Notes: generated from the letters alone by a model not told the origin. A DNA stretch of 6,050 bases from Bog-793 sp050010315 (GCA_050010315.1 JBEKLG010000117.1:1-6050); one strand, 5' to 3'; counted from the stretch's first letter, positions 1 to 5,285 are shown. Translations and numbers: made by a program.

Positions 1-435
1 AACACGACGTTCACGAATTACCACGCGACAATCACGACTGCCGGAGCGAGCAGCACCACTCCTGCGATCGTCACGCTCGCGACGATTGGACCGTTCACGG
101 TGACTGGCGAGTGCTTCATCACCACCGGCACGACTGTGCACGCAGAAACCTACGTCACAACGAGTCAGAATCACTCTGCCCTCGATGACTACTCGAAGGC
201 TGGCGAGGTCGCAGATTTCAACTCCACCAGCGGCGCCCTGCAGATTGGGGCCACCGCCAGTGGCTCCCCAGGCTCGCCAGGCTTCTACGGTCCCAATGAT
301 GGGTCGACCGCGCTCGAGTCCGGGGACGGGACCCTGTTCGTGAATCTCTTTACCGGTGTTGGTACCTACGTAGGTTCGGCTGGAGGAGCGACGGAACCCG
401 CCTGCACGTTCTTCGGTTACTACGATTCGTACTGA
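1..435 (+). CDS. C-terminal part of a probable secreted/surface protein, function unknown (5' truncated by window edge)
   Basis: The reading frame is open from base 1 to a TGA at 433-435, giving 144 visible residues; the real start lies off the left edge. A GTG at 100 is only an internal codon, because coding-like sequence continues upstream of it. The visible part is rich in Thr, Ser, Gly and Ala with alternating beta-type stretches (for example ATIGPFTVTGECF), has very few Lys or Arg, and ends in an aromatic tail (FFGYYDSY). This is typical of extracellular beta-rich proteins. Two cysteines, one early (GEC) and one near the end (PAC), could form a disulfide. No catalytic motif or sorting signal is visible at the C-terminus. 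By hand count about 104 of 144 third positions are G or C, visibly lower than in neighbouring genes, which may mean transfer or relaxed selection on a surface protein. It resembles hypothetical actinobacterial surface proteins from memory only; I cannot assign a named family. Confidence 0.7.
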   Translation, partial: NTTFTNYHATITTAGASSTTPAIVTLATIGPFTVTGECFITTGTTVHAETYVTTSQNHSALDDYSKAGEVADFNSTSGALQIGATASGSPGSPGFYGPNDGSTALESGDGTLFVNLFTGVGTYVGSAGGATEPACTFFGYYDSY

Positions 436-552
436 GCCCTGTCGCGCGTGAGTCACCGACTGTGACCATCGCCAATCGACACGTCGGACGCGGCGTTTCG
501 CCTCGATGCCGAGGCTCTGCCTTCCCGCCCGAGCTCCGGAGCCGACCGCCCC
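436..552. other. Convergent intergenic region
   Basis: This 117-bp gap separates two converging genes. It holds a small hairpin at 500-515 (listed separately) and a weaker 5-bp stem at 452-466 (GTCAC, 5-base loop, GTGAC). No coding signal or T-run is visible. Confidence 0.5.
500..515. terminator. Weak candidate bidirectional terminator hairpin
   Basis: GCCTCG-ATGC-CGAGGC forms a perfect 6-bp stem with a 4-base loop between two converging genes, where a shared terminator is expected. There is no U-tract on either side, so it is not a canonical intrinsic terminator. The position is suggestive but the structure is short for a GC-rich genome. Confidence 0.25.
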
Positions 553-2238
553 TCACGCATCCGGTGGCCGGGCCGCGTAGCCGAGCCGGTCGCTCACGAG
601 ACGGAGCATCTCGCGACGCCAGGCGGAGCGGGTCCGGGCCGCCTCGACGCTTTCGGGGTGCACGAGCCGGGTGAAGGTCGGCTGGCCGGGACCCCGGTGG
701 AAGATGGAGGCCCTCGCTTCGATCGTCATGTCGCCCTTCGTGTAGTGGTCGCGCTGGAGCAGGTACCCCTGCCAGGAGTTGACGAGGAACGTCTCGAGGA
801 ACTTGCCGTGTTCGGCGGAGTCCTCGTAAACGCCCCAGCGTGTTCCCCCGAGGCGCCGCCGCACGATGCGGAGTTCAGCCATGGCCCCGAGGAAATCGTC
901 GACGTCGGACTCGTCGACGCGGTACTCGACGATGACGAGCACGGGTCCGTCGTCGGGGCGGACGTGCTCACCGACGGTGAGGGCCGAGCTCGCCACGAGC
1001 TCGAGGGCCGCCCGGTTCACGACCGGCAGGCCGAAGCGCGGGATGACGAGGATGCCTGGCAGAAGGGCGGCGGCCGAGATGAGCAACGTCGTGCGCAGCG
1101 GAAGGAAGGTATTGACGACACCGAAGGCGATGCCTCCCAGCACCAGGGGTCCTTGGATGACGACCCAGTAGATCGACAGGGCACGGGTCTGGACCCACTG
1201 CGGGACGACCTGTCGGGCGGCGATGATCAGGGTCGTCGTCGCCCAGGTCCAGCTCGCGCCCGTGACGACGAGCACGGGAGCCGCCGCCCAACGCGTGGGC
1301 CACGTGACGAGCACGACGAGTGCGATGGCGTTGGCGAGGGCGGCCGCCGCGACCGGGGCGTCGAGGTGGAGGTGACCCTGCCCGCGGGGCAGAAGGAGGG
1401 CGGCGGTCATCGCACCCACGCCGCCCAATGCAAGGAAGAGCCCGTATTCGAAGGCGGAGGTATGCAGGTAGCGGGCGGCGAAGAGCGGCAGCAAGGCGCC
1501 GAACGCCGCGGCTGGCGTGACGTAGAGGGCGGTGCGAACGGCGACGTTCCGCAGCCCCGGGGTGTTCACGAAGAATCGCCACCCGGATGAGATGGAGCCG
1601 AGGAAGCTTTCGACGGCCGTCGCCCCGGGGGTGGAGAGCCGGAGATTCGTCCGCCCGCGCCAGACGTAGAGGAAGCCGACAAGCGGGAGCATGACCGCGC
1701 CGCACACGGCGAAGAAGGAGGTGTACCCGGCGTTGTGGACGATCACGCCGCCGAGGACCGGTCCGACGACTTGACCGATGTTCCACTGGAAGCTGTCGAT
1801 GCTCATGGCGACGGGGATGAGCTCGGGCCGCACCAGGTTCCCGACCGTCGTCCACCAGGACGGGGAGGACGCCCCGCTTGCCAGGCCCATGCCAGCCACC
1901 CCGATGAGCAACGTCGCCGGGTTGAGGACGTGAGACGCGGAGACGAGGACGAGGAACGTGACCGACGTGACGAGCAGGAGTTTGGCGAACAGCAGCACGA
2001 CACGCACGTCCCGGGAGTCGGCGGCGGCGCCTGCGACGAGGACGGCGAGAATGCCCGCGAGCGGGCCCATGTCGGTGGCGAGGGCGACGAGGACCGGTGA
2101 CGTTGTGAGGCGTTCCATGATGTAGCCCCCGAAGAGCGCGACCATCCAGACGCCGATGTTGGCGAACATCCCGGTGCCCTCAAGCCAGCGGAAGGAGCGG
2201 CTTTTCAGGGGATCTCGGAGCGCTGGCATCGTCGTCAA
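553..2238 (-). CDS. MFS transporter, MFS_3 (EntS-like) family with C-terminal soluble domain
   Basis: This is a major facilitator superfamily membrane protein, predicted to export a small molecule using the proton gradient; the substrate is unknown. Residues about 15-410 are a series of hydrophobic segments. The N-terminal RSFRWLEGTGMFANIGVWM matches the usual start of MFS_3 proteins, and PELIPVAMSIDSFQWNIGQ followed by VVGPVLGG matches the family's 'PELVPRA..LNS..FN..RA.GP.LGG' signature. After the last membrane segment, residues about 430-520 (GPVLVIVEYRVDES to FHRGP) form a cytoplasmic alpha/beta domain that accompanies many actinobacterial members; about 560 residues is normal for them. 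The longest frame starts at TTG (2236-2238), two bases after the stop of the small ORF upstream. ATG at 2227-2229 would give 558 residues. Neither has a visible Shine-Dalgarno, so translational coupling to the small ORF is likely. The gene converges on the surface-protein gene. The family call is firm; the substrate and exact start are not. Confidence 0.9.
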   Translation of the reverse strand: MTTMPALRDPLKSRSFRWLEGTGMFANIGVWMVALFGGYIMERLTTSPVLVALATDMGPLAGILAVLVAGAAADSRDVRVVLLFAKLLLVTSVTFLVLVSASHVLNPATLLIGVAGMGLASGASSPSWWTTVGNLVRPELIPVAMSIDSFQWNIGQVVGPVLGGVIVHNAGYTSFFAVCGAVMLPLVGFLYVWRGRTNLRLSTPGATAVESFLGSISSGWRFFVNTPGLRNVAVRTALYVTPAAAFGALLPLFAARYLHTSAFEYGLFLALGGVGAMTAALLLPRGQGHLHLDAPVAAAALANAIALVVLVTWPTRWAAAPVLVVTGASWTWATTTLIIAARQVVPQWVQTRALSIYWVVIQGPLVLGGIAFGVVNTFLPLRTTLLISAAALLPGILVIPRFGLPVVNRAALELVASSALTVGEHVRPDDGPVLVIVEYRVDESDVDDFLGAMAELRIVRRRLGGTRWGVYEDSAEHGKFLETFLVNSWQGYLLQRDHYTKGDMTIEARASIFHRGPGQPTFTRLVHPESVEAARTRSAWRREMLRLVSDRLGYAARPPDA

Positions 2239-2240
2239 CT

Positions 2241-2399
2241 CTAGGGACGAGCGAGCGACCTGAGGAGCCTGCGCGTGGTCCCCATCGACTTGCTGTACGC
2301 CCGCCGGCGCGCGACGCGCTTGGCGTAGGCACCTGGGCCTTGTGAGGCGGCGCGGACGTTGTTCAAGAACCGTGCGGCCCGGTACAGGGTGCTCGTCAG
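2241..2399 (-). CDS. Small basic protein, 52 codons, probable CTG start, just upstream of the MFS gene
   Basis: An open frame reads LTSTLYRAARFLNNVRAAS, then QGPGAYAKRVARRRAYSK, then SMGTTRRLLRSLARP, and ends at TAG (2241-2243). It has no ATG, GTG or TTG at its beginning: the upstream in-frame stop is at 2433-2435, and the first usual start codon inside it is TTG at codon 12. A strong Shine-Dalgarno, AAGGAGAGG (2404-2412), sits so that AGGAG is 7 bases from CTG (2397-2399), which points to CTG as the start. 45 of 52 codons end in G or C, as expected for a real gene here. The product is short, strongly basic (about 14 Arg/Lys, no acidic residues) and probably helical. The pattern 'LYR.AR..N.V.A...G....AKR..RR..Y' is reminiscent of small uncharacterised actinobacterial proteins, but I cannot name a family. 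The stop lies two bases before the MFS TTG, implying coupled translation. Function unknown; an RNA- or membrane-surface-binding role would be a guess from charge alone. Confidence 0.6.
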   Translation of the reverse strand: MTSTLYRAARFLNNVRAASQGPGAYAKRVARRRAYSKSMGTTRRLLRSLARP

Positions 2400-2403
2400 C
2401 GAT

Positions 2404-2412
2404 CCTCTCCTT
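2404..2412 (-). promoter_or_regulatory. Ribosome binding site that decides the CTG start of the small ORF
   Basis: AAGGAGAGG on the minus strand is the strongest Shine-Dalgarno-like sequence I see in the window. Its AGGAG core ends 7 bases before CTG (2397-2399). No ATG, GTG or TTG lies in a suitable position in that frame. Confidence 0.6.
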
Positions 2413-2426
2413 GGACGGGTCGCTAC

Positions 2427-2448
2427 CGTGGGTTAGACGTGGGTTAGC
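2427..2448. repeat. Tandem 11-bp direct repeat, possible operator
   Basis: Two adjacent copies, CGTGGGTTAGA (2427-2437) and CGTGGGTTAGC (2438-2448), match at 10 of 11 positions. The 11-bp period is about one helical turn, so a bound protein would contact the same face of the DNA. A third, inverted partial copy lies at 2494-2503 (GTTACCCACG, whose complement CGTGGGTAAC shares the CGTGGGT core). All three are between tRNA-Glu and the small ORF/MFS pair, where the promoter of that pair should lie. Confidence 0.45.
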
Positions 2449-2539
2449 GAACTAGCAAATACGGGTCCGAGCGGGGTCGAGCTGTACGAAACGGTTACCC
2501 ACGAATTGGGCTTTGATCTGCTCTAATGAGGTAACTACC

Positions 2540-2615
2540 TGGCAGCCCCAACGGGATTCGAACCCGTGTCTCCACCTTGAGAGGGTGGTGTCCTAGGCCT
2601 CTAGACGATGGGGCC
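2540..2615 (-). tRNA. tRNA-Glu (anticodon CTC), CCA encoded
   Basis: The cloverleaf is complete. Acceptor 5' strand GGCCCCA pairs with TGGGGCT, discriminator G and encoded CCA (2540-2542). The D arm is GTCT-loop-GGAC with AGAGGCCTA as loop, and the anticodon arm is CCACC-CTCTCAA-GGTGG. The anticodon is CUC, reading GAG. The T loop is TTCGAAT. The body is 73 nt, 76 with CCA, and closely resembles Escherichia coli tRNA-Glu. The first pair is G1-U72, a wobble where G-C is usual. The D loop has three bases between G19 and A21. In bacteria that use GatCAB, such extra D-loop bases and the lack of U1-A72 prevent wrongful amidation. The gene follows tRNA-Gln on the same strand after a 187-bp structured spacer. 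Confidence 0.97.
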
Positions 2616-2672
2616 GAGACCGTCGCCCGCGGGTGGACGGCTCAGCAGCGTATCCGCGCCTGGCGCGGTCTC
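2616..2672 (-). other. Foldable leader immediately 5' of tRNA-Glu
   Basis: A perfect 7-bp inverted repeat, GAGACCG (2616-2622) and CGGTCTC (2666-2672), begins exactly next to base 1 of tRNA-Glu. Inside it are CCCGCGGG (2626-2633) and a CCGCGCC-T-GGCGCGG hairpin (2654-2668). In a precursor covering both tRNAs this could fold into a compact branched element at the RNase P cleavage side. Confidence 0.35.
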
Positions 2673-2764
2673 GCGCTCCCCGCGCCCGAACCGGCTCGGC
2701 GCGATGGACACGAACCGGACGTCCTGACCCGTTCCGGAACCTCGAGGACGCGAGTGCTGTGTGC

Positions 2765-2793
2765 CCCACCCGACCATGGGTGCCGCGGGTGGG
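2765..2793 (-). terminator. GC-rich hairpin just downstream of tRNA-Gln, possible terminator or processing signal
   Basis: CCCACCCG (2765-2772) and CGGGTGGG (2786-2793) form a perfect 8-bp stem with a 13-base loop, starting 9 bases after the CCA end of tRNA-Gln. No U-tract follows, so it may be a weak or factor-assisted terminator, or a 3'-end processing structure. Confidence 0.4.
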
Positions 2794-2802
2794 CCATGGA
2801 AT

Positions 2803-2877
2803 TGGCTCGGGGGGGAGGACTCGAACCCCCAATAACAGGGCCAGAACCTGTCGTGTTGCCGATTACACCACCCCCGA
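2803..2877 (-). tRNA. tRNA-Gln (anticodon CTG), CCA encoded
   Basis: The cloverleaf is complete. Acceptor TCGGGGG pairs with CCCCCGA, discriminator G and encoded CCA (2803-2805). The D arm is GTGT-AATCGGCA-ACAC, the anticodon arm ACAGG-TTCTGGC-CCTGT, and the T arm GGGGG-TTCGAGT-CCTCC with one G-U pair. The anticodon is CUG, reading CAG. The body is 72 nt, 75 with CCA. The first pair is U1-A72 and the D loop has a single base between G19 and A21; both are features that bacterial GatCAB uses to accept Glu-tRNA(Gln). The gene has a likely -10 element 13 bases upstream and lies 93 bp after the DUF218 gene. Confidence 0.97.
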
Positions 2878-2890
2878 ACGGGCGGACGAG

Positions 2891-2899
2891 ATCTTAACA
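2891..2899 (-). promoter_or_regulatory. Extended -10 promoter element for the tRNA-Gln/tRNA-Glu unit
   Basis: On the minus strand TGT-TAAGAT reads as an extended -10 (TGn plus TAnnnT, four of six matches to TATAAT). It ends 13 bases before tRNA-Gln, leaving room for a short 5' leader. A -35 at the expected distance is poor (GTCAAA or GGTCAA), which fits an extended -10 promoter. Confidence 0.5.
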
Positions 2900-2915
2900 G
2901 TCGAAGTTCGAGCTT

Positions 2916-2925
2916 TGACCGGTCA
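2916..2925. repeat. Perfect 10-bp palindrome upstream of the tRNA promoter
   Basis: TGACCGGTCA is its own reverse complement and overlaps the place where the -35 region of the tRNA promoter should be. A second small inverted repeat, TCGAA-G-TTCGA, lies at 2901-2911. It could bind a dimeric regulator, or be chance in GC-rich DNA. Confidence 0.3.
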
Positions 2926-2970
2926 CTCGGCGACAAGGAGCAAGGCTGCCTGCATCAGAAAGCCCCGCAA

Positions 2971-3591
2971 CTAGTAAGCCGCCCAGGAGATCCGCCCGAA
3001 ACCGAAGACCCGCCCCACGGCGACAGCGGTCGCCTCGCGTACGAGCGGACCAAACTCGGAGAACACGAGCTTCTTGGAGCTCGGGGGTGGGGACACCTCA
3101 ACGGAAAGGCCGTCCCCCGCTCCGGCACCTTCGGTCCACAAGGCGTCGATCGCGTCGGTAACGACGATGACGCCACGTCCCTTGCCGAGGATCTTCGCGG
3201 TCCGCGAGAGCGCGGCGACGGAATTGGACGCCCTGAGCTCGGTCAACGCCGAAGGCGGGACGCCGTGGTGTCTCAGCCACTCCGACTCGAAAGAAACCGA
3301 CCCTATCGAACCCGCCGCCGGTGGCGACCACGTTAAGACGACGTGCGGGGCGCGGCCGTGCCTGTAGAGCAAGGCCGCTTGGCGAAGGCGCGCAACGAGG
3401 TCGGACCTGTCGGCACGGGCGACCGGCTGGCCGATGACGATGATCGCCGGCGCTTGACGGACCGCCCCGGGCGCGGCGGATAGGCGGGAAGCTTCCACGA
3501 CCTGGACGCCGCACACGATGACGTAGACGACTGCCCCGACGACGACGAGCGGGAGGAGCTTCGTGACCAACCCGACAGATCCGGACAGCAT
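2971..3591 (-). CDS. Membrane-anchored DUF218/YdcF-like protein, divergent
   Basis: The 206-residue product has one N-terminal membrane segment (about 12-33) followed by an alpha/beta domain. The fold is recognisable from a first strand PAIIVIGQ (48-55), the helix RQAALLYRHGRAP (70-82) leading into strand HVVLTW, ESEWLRHHGVP (102-112), LRASNSVAAL (119-128) and VIVVTD (141-146). These correspond in order to the family pattern 'iivLGa...A..Ly..G.ap.ivvSGg...E...m...L...Gvp...i..E..S.nT.eN...vilVTs..H..R'. Several usually conserved residues appear changed: the SGG after the second strand, the Thr/Asn of 'S.nT.eN', and the His/Arg after VT, here DAIDALW. It may have altered or lost activity. YdcF-like proteins bind SAM in one case, and others are linked to envelope metabolism; the role here is unknown. 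The ATG start has AGGGGG 11 bases upstream, overlapping the gltX stop, and the gene begins 15 bases after gltX, so co-expression is likely. Confidence 0.72.
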   Translation of the reverse strand: MLSGSVGLVTKLLPLVVVGAVVYVIVCGVQVVEASRLSAAPGAVRQAPAIIVIGQPVARADRSDLVARLRQAALLYRHGRAPHVVLTWSPPAAGSIGSVSFESEWLRHHGVPPSALTELRASNSVAALSRTAKILGKGRGVIVVTDAIDALWTEGAGAGDGLSVEVSPPPSSKKLVFSEFGPLVREATAVAVGRVFGFGRISWAAY

Positions 3592-3600
3592 GCCTGCGAC

Positions 3601-3608
3601 TTCCCCCT
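3601..3608 (-). promoter_or_regulatory. Ribosome binding site of the DUF218 gene, overlapping the gltX stop
   Basis: AGGGGGAA on the minus strand begins inside the TAG stop of gltX (3607-3609) and lies 9-11 bases before the ATG at 3589-3591. Ribosomes finishing gltX would land on this site, which suggests coupled translation. Confidence 0.5.
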
Positions 3609-5073
3609 ATGAATCCATCACCTGAGGTGGCGGCAGCCCGTTGATTGCGGTTTCGAGTCGTGACAACGTCCGCTCCCTGCCGAGCACCTCGAGCGACTCG
3701 AAAAGCGGAAGGCCGACGCTCGACCCCATCGTCACGACACGGACCGGTGCCTGCGCCTTGTTGAGCTTACGTTCGGCGCGATCGGCGACAGCGGCAAGCG
3801 AACCTCGTAGGTCGTCCTTGGTCCAGGGGCCGACCCCGAACAGCCGGCGCGTCTCCTCGAGGATCCCCCTGGCTCCGTCATCCCGGCGCACCGCCTTGTC
3901 GAACGATGACGGGTCGACGACGAATGGCTCGTCGAAGAGGAATTCGACGTAGCCGATGACCTCGCCGAGCGTGGTGACGCGCTCCTGAATGAGCGGAGCG
4001 AGCCGCACGACCTCTTCCTCGACGTATCGCTCTTCGGGCCACGGAACCGCGGTGACGTGAAGGAAGCACCGCCACCGCTCGATGAATTCGTCTACCCCCA
4101 GGGCGCGGATGTACACGCCGTTGAAGTGCGCGAGGCGCTTCTCGTCAAAGAACGCCGGCGAAACGTTAACGTCTTCGAGGCGAAACTCGTCGATCATCTC
4201 CTCGACGGAGAGGATCTCTCGCTGCTCCGGTGGCCCCCATCCGAGCAGGGCGAGGTAGTTCCGCATCGCCTCGGGCAGATAGCCCTGGTCCCGGTAGACC
4301 TCGACCGCGACCCGATCACGTCGCTTCGACAGCTTCTGGCGTTTCTCGTTCACCAGCACCGGAAGGTGCGCGAAGACGGGCAACGGTTGTCCGCCGAGCG
4401 CCTGCCAGACGAGGACGGCCTTCGGCGTGGTCGGCAGGTGTTCCTCCGCGCGGATCACATGGGTGATCCCCATGGCGATGTCGTCGGCGACCACCGCGAG
4501 GACAAAGAGCGGGTCACCATTCGACTTCACGAGCACGAAGTCCTCGATCGTCGCGTTGGCGAAAGTTACGTCCCCGCGCACGACGTCGTGCACGACGGTC
4601 ACGCCTTCGTCCGGGACGCGGAACCGCAGGACGCGACCGAGGCCGGGCGTGAGGTCGCGGCCACGGCAGTATCCGTCATAGCCTGGAGTCGGGTTGGCCT
4701 TCGTCCTTTCGTCGATCTGTTCCCGTGTGCAGTCACAGGCGTAGGCATGCCCGGATTCGTAGAGGCGGCGCGCCGCGTCTTCGTAGAGCTGCTGGCGCTC
4801 CGACTGCAGGTACGGGCCCTCGTCCCAGGTGATGCCGAGCCACTCGAGCGCCGAGAGGATCCCACCGGTCCAGTCGGGGTGGCTGCGCTCCCGGTCGGTG
4901 TCCTCGATACGGAGGATGAACTTGCCACCGGCGTGGCGCGCGAAGAGCCAGTTGTGCAGCGCGGTCCGCGCACCACCGACGTGGAAGTAACCGGTCGGGG
5001 AAGGGGCGAAACGGACGCGTACCGTCGCCGGGGACGTCACTCCTCGACGATCGAGATCGCCTGGGTCGGGCAT
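3607..5073 (-). CDS. gltX: Glutamyl-tRNA synthetase
   Basis: This class I aminoacyl-tRNA synthetase joins glutamate to tRNA-Glu using ATP in the cytoplasm; in lineages without GlnRS it also mischarges tRNA-Gln for GatCAB. The Rossmann domain opens with RVRFAPSPTGYFHVGGARTA, carrying the HIGH-type motif HVGG at 31-34, then RIEDTDRERS (55-64). A Cys-x-Cys (113, 115) and Tyr-x3-Cys (132, 136) cluster resembles the zinc site of this enzyme group. The KMSKS-type loop is KLSKR at 247-251, in LVNEKRQKLSKRRD. The helical anticodon-binding region fills the rest, ending FESLEVLGRERTLSRLETAI, so the gene is full length (488 residues, normal for the family). Start choice is uncertain. ATG at 5071-5073 has AGGCGG 7 bases upstream but overlaps the ferredoxin by 37 bp. 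GTG at 5038-5040 gives a 4-base GTGA overlap with the ferredoxin stop and a 477-residue protein starting closer to where homologues begin. Whether the enzyme is non-discriminating is inferred. Confidence 0.97.
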   Translation of the reverse strand: MPDPGDLDRRGVTSPATVRVRFAPSPTGYFHVGGARTALHNWLFARHAGGKFILRIEDTDRERSHPDWTGGILSALEWLGITWDEGPYLQSERQQLYEDAARRLYESGHAYACDCTREQIDERTKANPTPGYDGYCRGRDLTPGLGRVLRFRVPDEGVTVVHDVVRGDVTFANATIEDFVLVKSNGDPLFVLAVVADDIAMGITHVIRAEEHLPTTPKAVLVWQALGGQPLPVFAHLPVLVNEKRQKLSKRRDRVAVEVYRDQGYLPEAMRNYLALLGWGPPEQREILSVEEMIDEFRLEDVNVSPAFFDEKRLAHFNGVYIRALGVDEFIERWRCFLHVTAVPWPEERYVEEEVVRLAPLIQERVTTLGEVIGYVEFLFDEPFVVDPSSFDKAVRRDDGARGILEETRRLFGVGPWTKDDLRGSLAAVADRAERKLNKAQAPVRVVTMGSSVGLPLFESLEVLGRERTLSRLETAINGLPPPQVMDS

Positions 5074-5231
5074 GACATCACCGCCTGCTCGACAAGGCCG
5101 CGCAGCTCTTCCGAGGGATGCTCATTAAGGACGTAGAGGTATCCGTCGTCGCGCACTTCGAACACCTGGGGCAGGATCCCCATGCAGACGGCGTTGCTCT
5201 GGCAGCTGTCAAAGTCGACAACGACACGCAA
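5037..5231 (-). CDS. Small [3Fe-4S]-type ferredoxin
   Basis: This is a soluble one-electron carrier. From the TTG start the protein has 64 residues: RVVVDFDSCQSNAVCMG near the N-terminus and SCPTQAISI near the C-terminus. It has exactly three cysteines (10, 16, 54) in the pattern C-x2-N-x2-C ... C-P. Asn takes the place of the fourth ligand, a hallmark of the three-cysteine [3Fe-4S] ferredoxins that serve cytochromes P450 and similar oxygenases in actinobacteria. TTG (5229-5231) is preferred because GGGGAG (5239-5244) lies 7 bases upstream and 64 residues is the usual family length. A GTG at 5256-5258 would add nine residues (MVRPTGRRA) and has no good ribosome site. The stop (5037-5039) overlaps the start of gltX, so the two are probably co-translated. 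No P450 or reductase gene is visible, so its partner is unknown. Confidence 0.88.
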   Translation of the reverse strand: MRVVVDFDSCQSNAVCMGILPQVFEVRDDGYLYVLNEHPSEELRGLVEQAVMSCPTQAISIVEE

Positions 5232-5238
5232 TGCCCGT

Positions 5239-5244
5239 CTCCCC
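5239..5244 (-). promoter_or_regulatory. Ribosome binding site supporting the TTG start of the ferredoxin
   Basis: GGGGAG on the minus strand is 7 bases before TTG (5229-5231). The longer GTG-started version has no comparable site, so this element argues for the shorter ferredoxin. Confidence 0.45.
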
Positions 5245-5246
5245 GT

Positions 5247-5257
5247 TGGTCTGACCA
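5247..5257. repeat. 11-bp palindrome at the start of the ferredoxin gene
   Basis: TGGTC-T-GACCA is a perfect 5-bp inverted repeat around one central base. If the ferredoxin starts at TTG 5231, it lies in the 5' leader and could be an operator in the divergent region. Confidence 0.25.
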
Positions 5258-5285
5258 CCTCGTAAATTCAAGGTTAGCCAGCGGC

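Larger units (their letters stand above)
2400..2539 (-). other. Intergenic region upstream of small ORF/MFS, downstream of tRNA-Glu
   Basis: This 140-bp region contains the Shine-Dalgarno of the small ORF and the CGTGGGT repeats. I found no convincing -10/-35 pair on the minus strand and no strong U-tract terminator after tRNA-Glu; CCCA-CGAAT-TGGG at 2498-2510 is only a 4-bp stem. Either the small ORF/MFS pair has a promoter needing an activator, possibly at the repeats, or it receives read-through from the tRNA genes. Confidence 0.4.

Noticed and set aside
462..674. A 70-codon plus-strand frame in the convergent gap
   Set aside because: Much of it overlaps the end of the MFS gene, the product is Arg/Pro-rich low complexity, and no ribosome site is present.
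658..1590. A 310-codon open frame on the plus strand opposite the MFS gene
   Set aside because: It is antisense to a clear transporter. Its product is an Asp/Glu/Arg/Gly-rich sequence without domains, as expected for a shadow frame in high-GC DNA.
968..1855. A 295-codon minus-strand frame inside the MFS gene
   Set aside because: It overlaps the MFS gene in another frame and is Arg/His/Pro-rich, typical of a shadow of a high-GC gene.
2931..2970. A possible terminator after the DUF218 gene (GCAGG-CAGC-CCTTGC-like stem)
   Set aside because: The stem is only about 5 bp including a G-U pair and is followed by a very weak T-rich stretch.
2577..2974. Several open frames of about 80-113 codons on both strands across the tRNA region
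   Set aside because: They run through both tRNA genes and the spacer, so the frames are by-products of structured GC-rich RNA genes.
4057..5136. A 359-codon open frame on the plus strand opposite gltX and the ferredoxin
   Set aside because: gltX on the other strand has full catalytic motifs, while this frame has low-complexity charged sequence and no recognisable domain.
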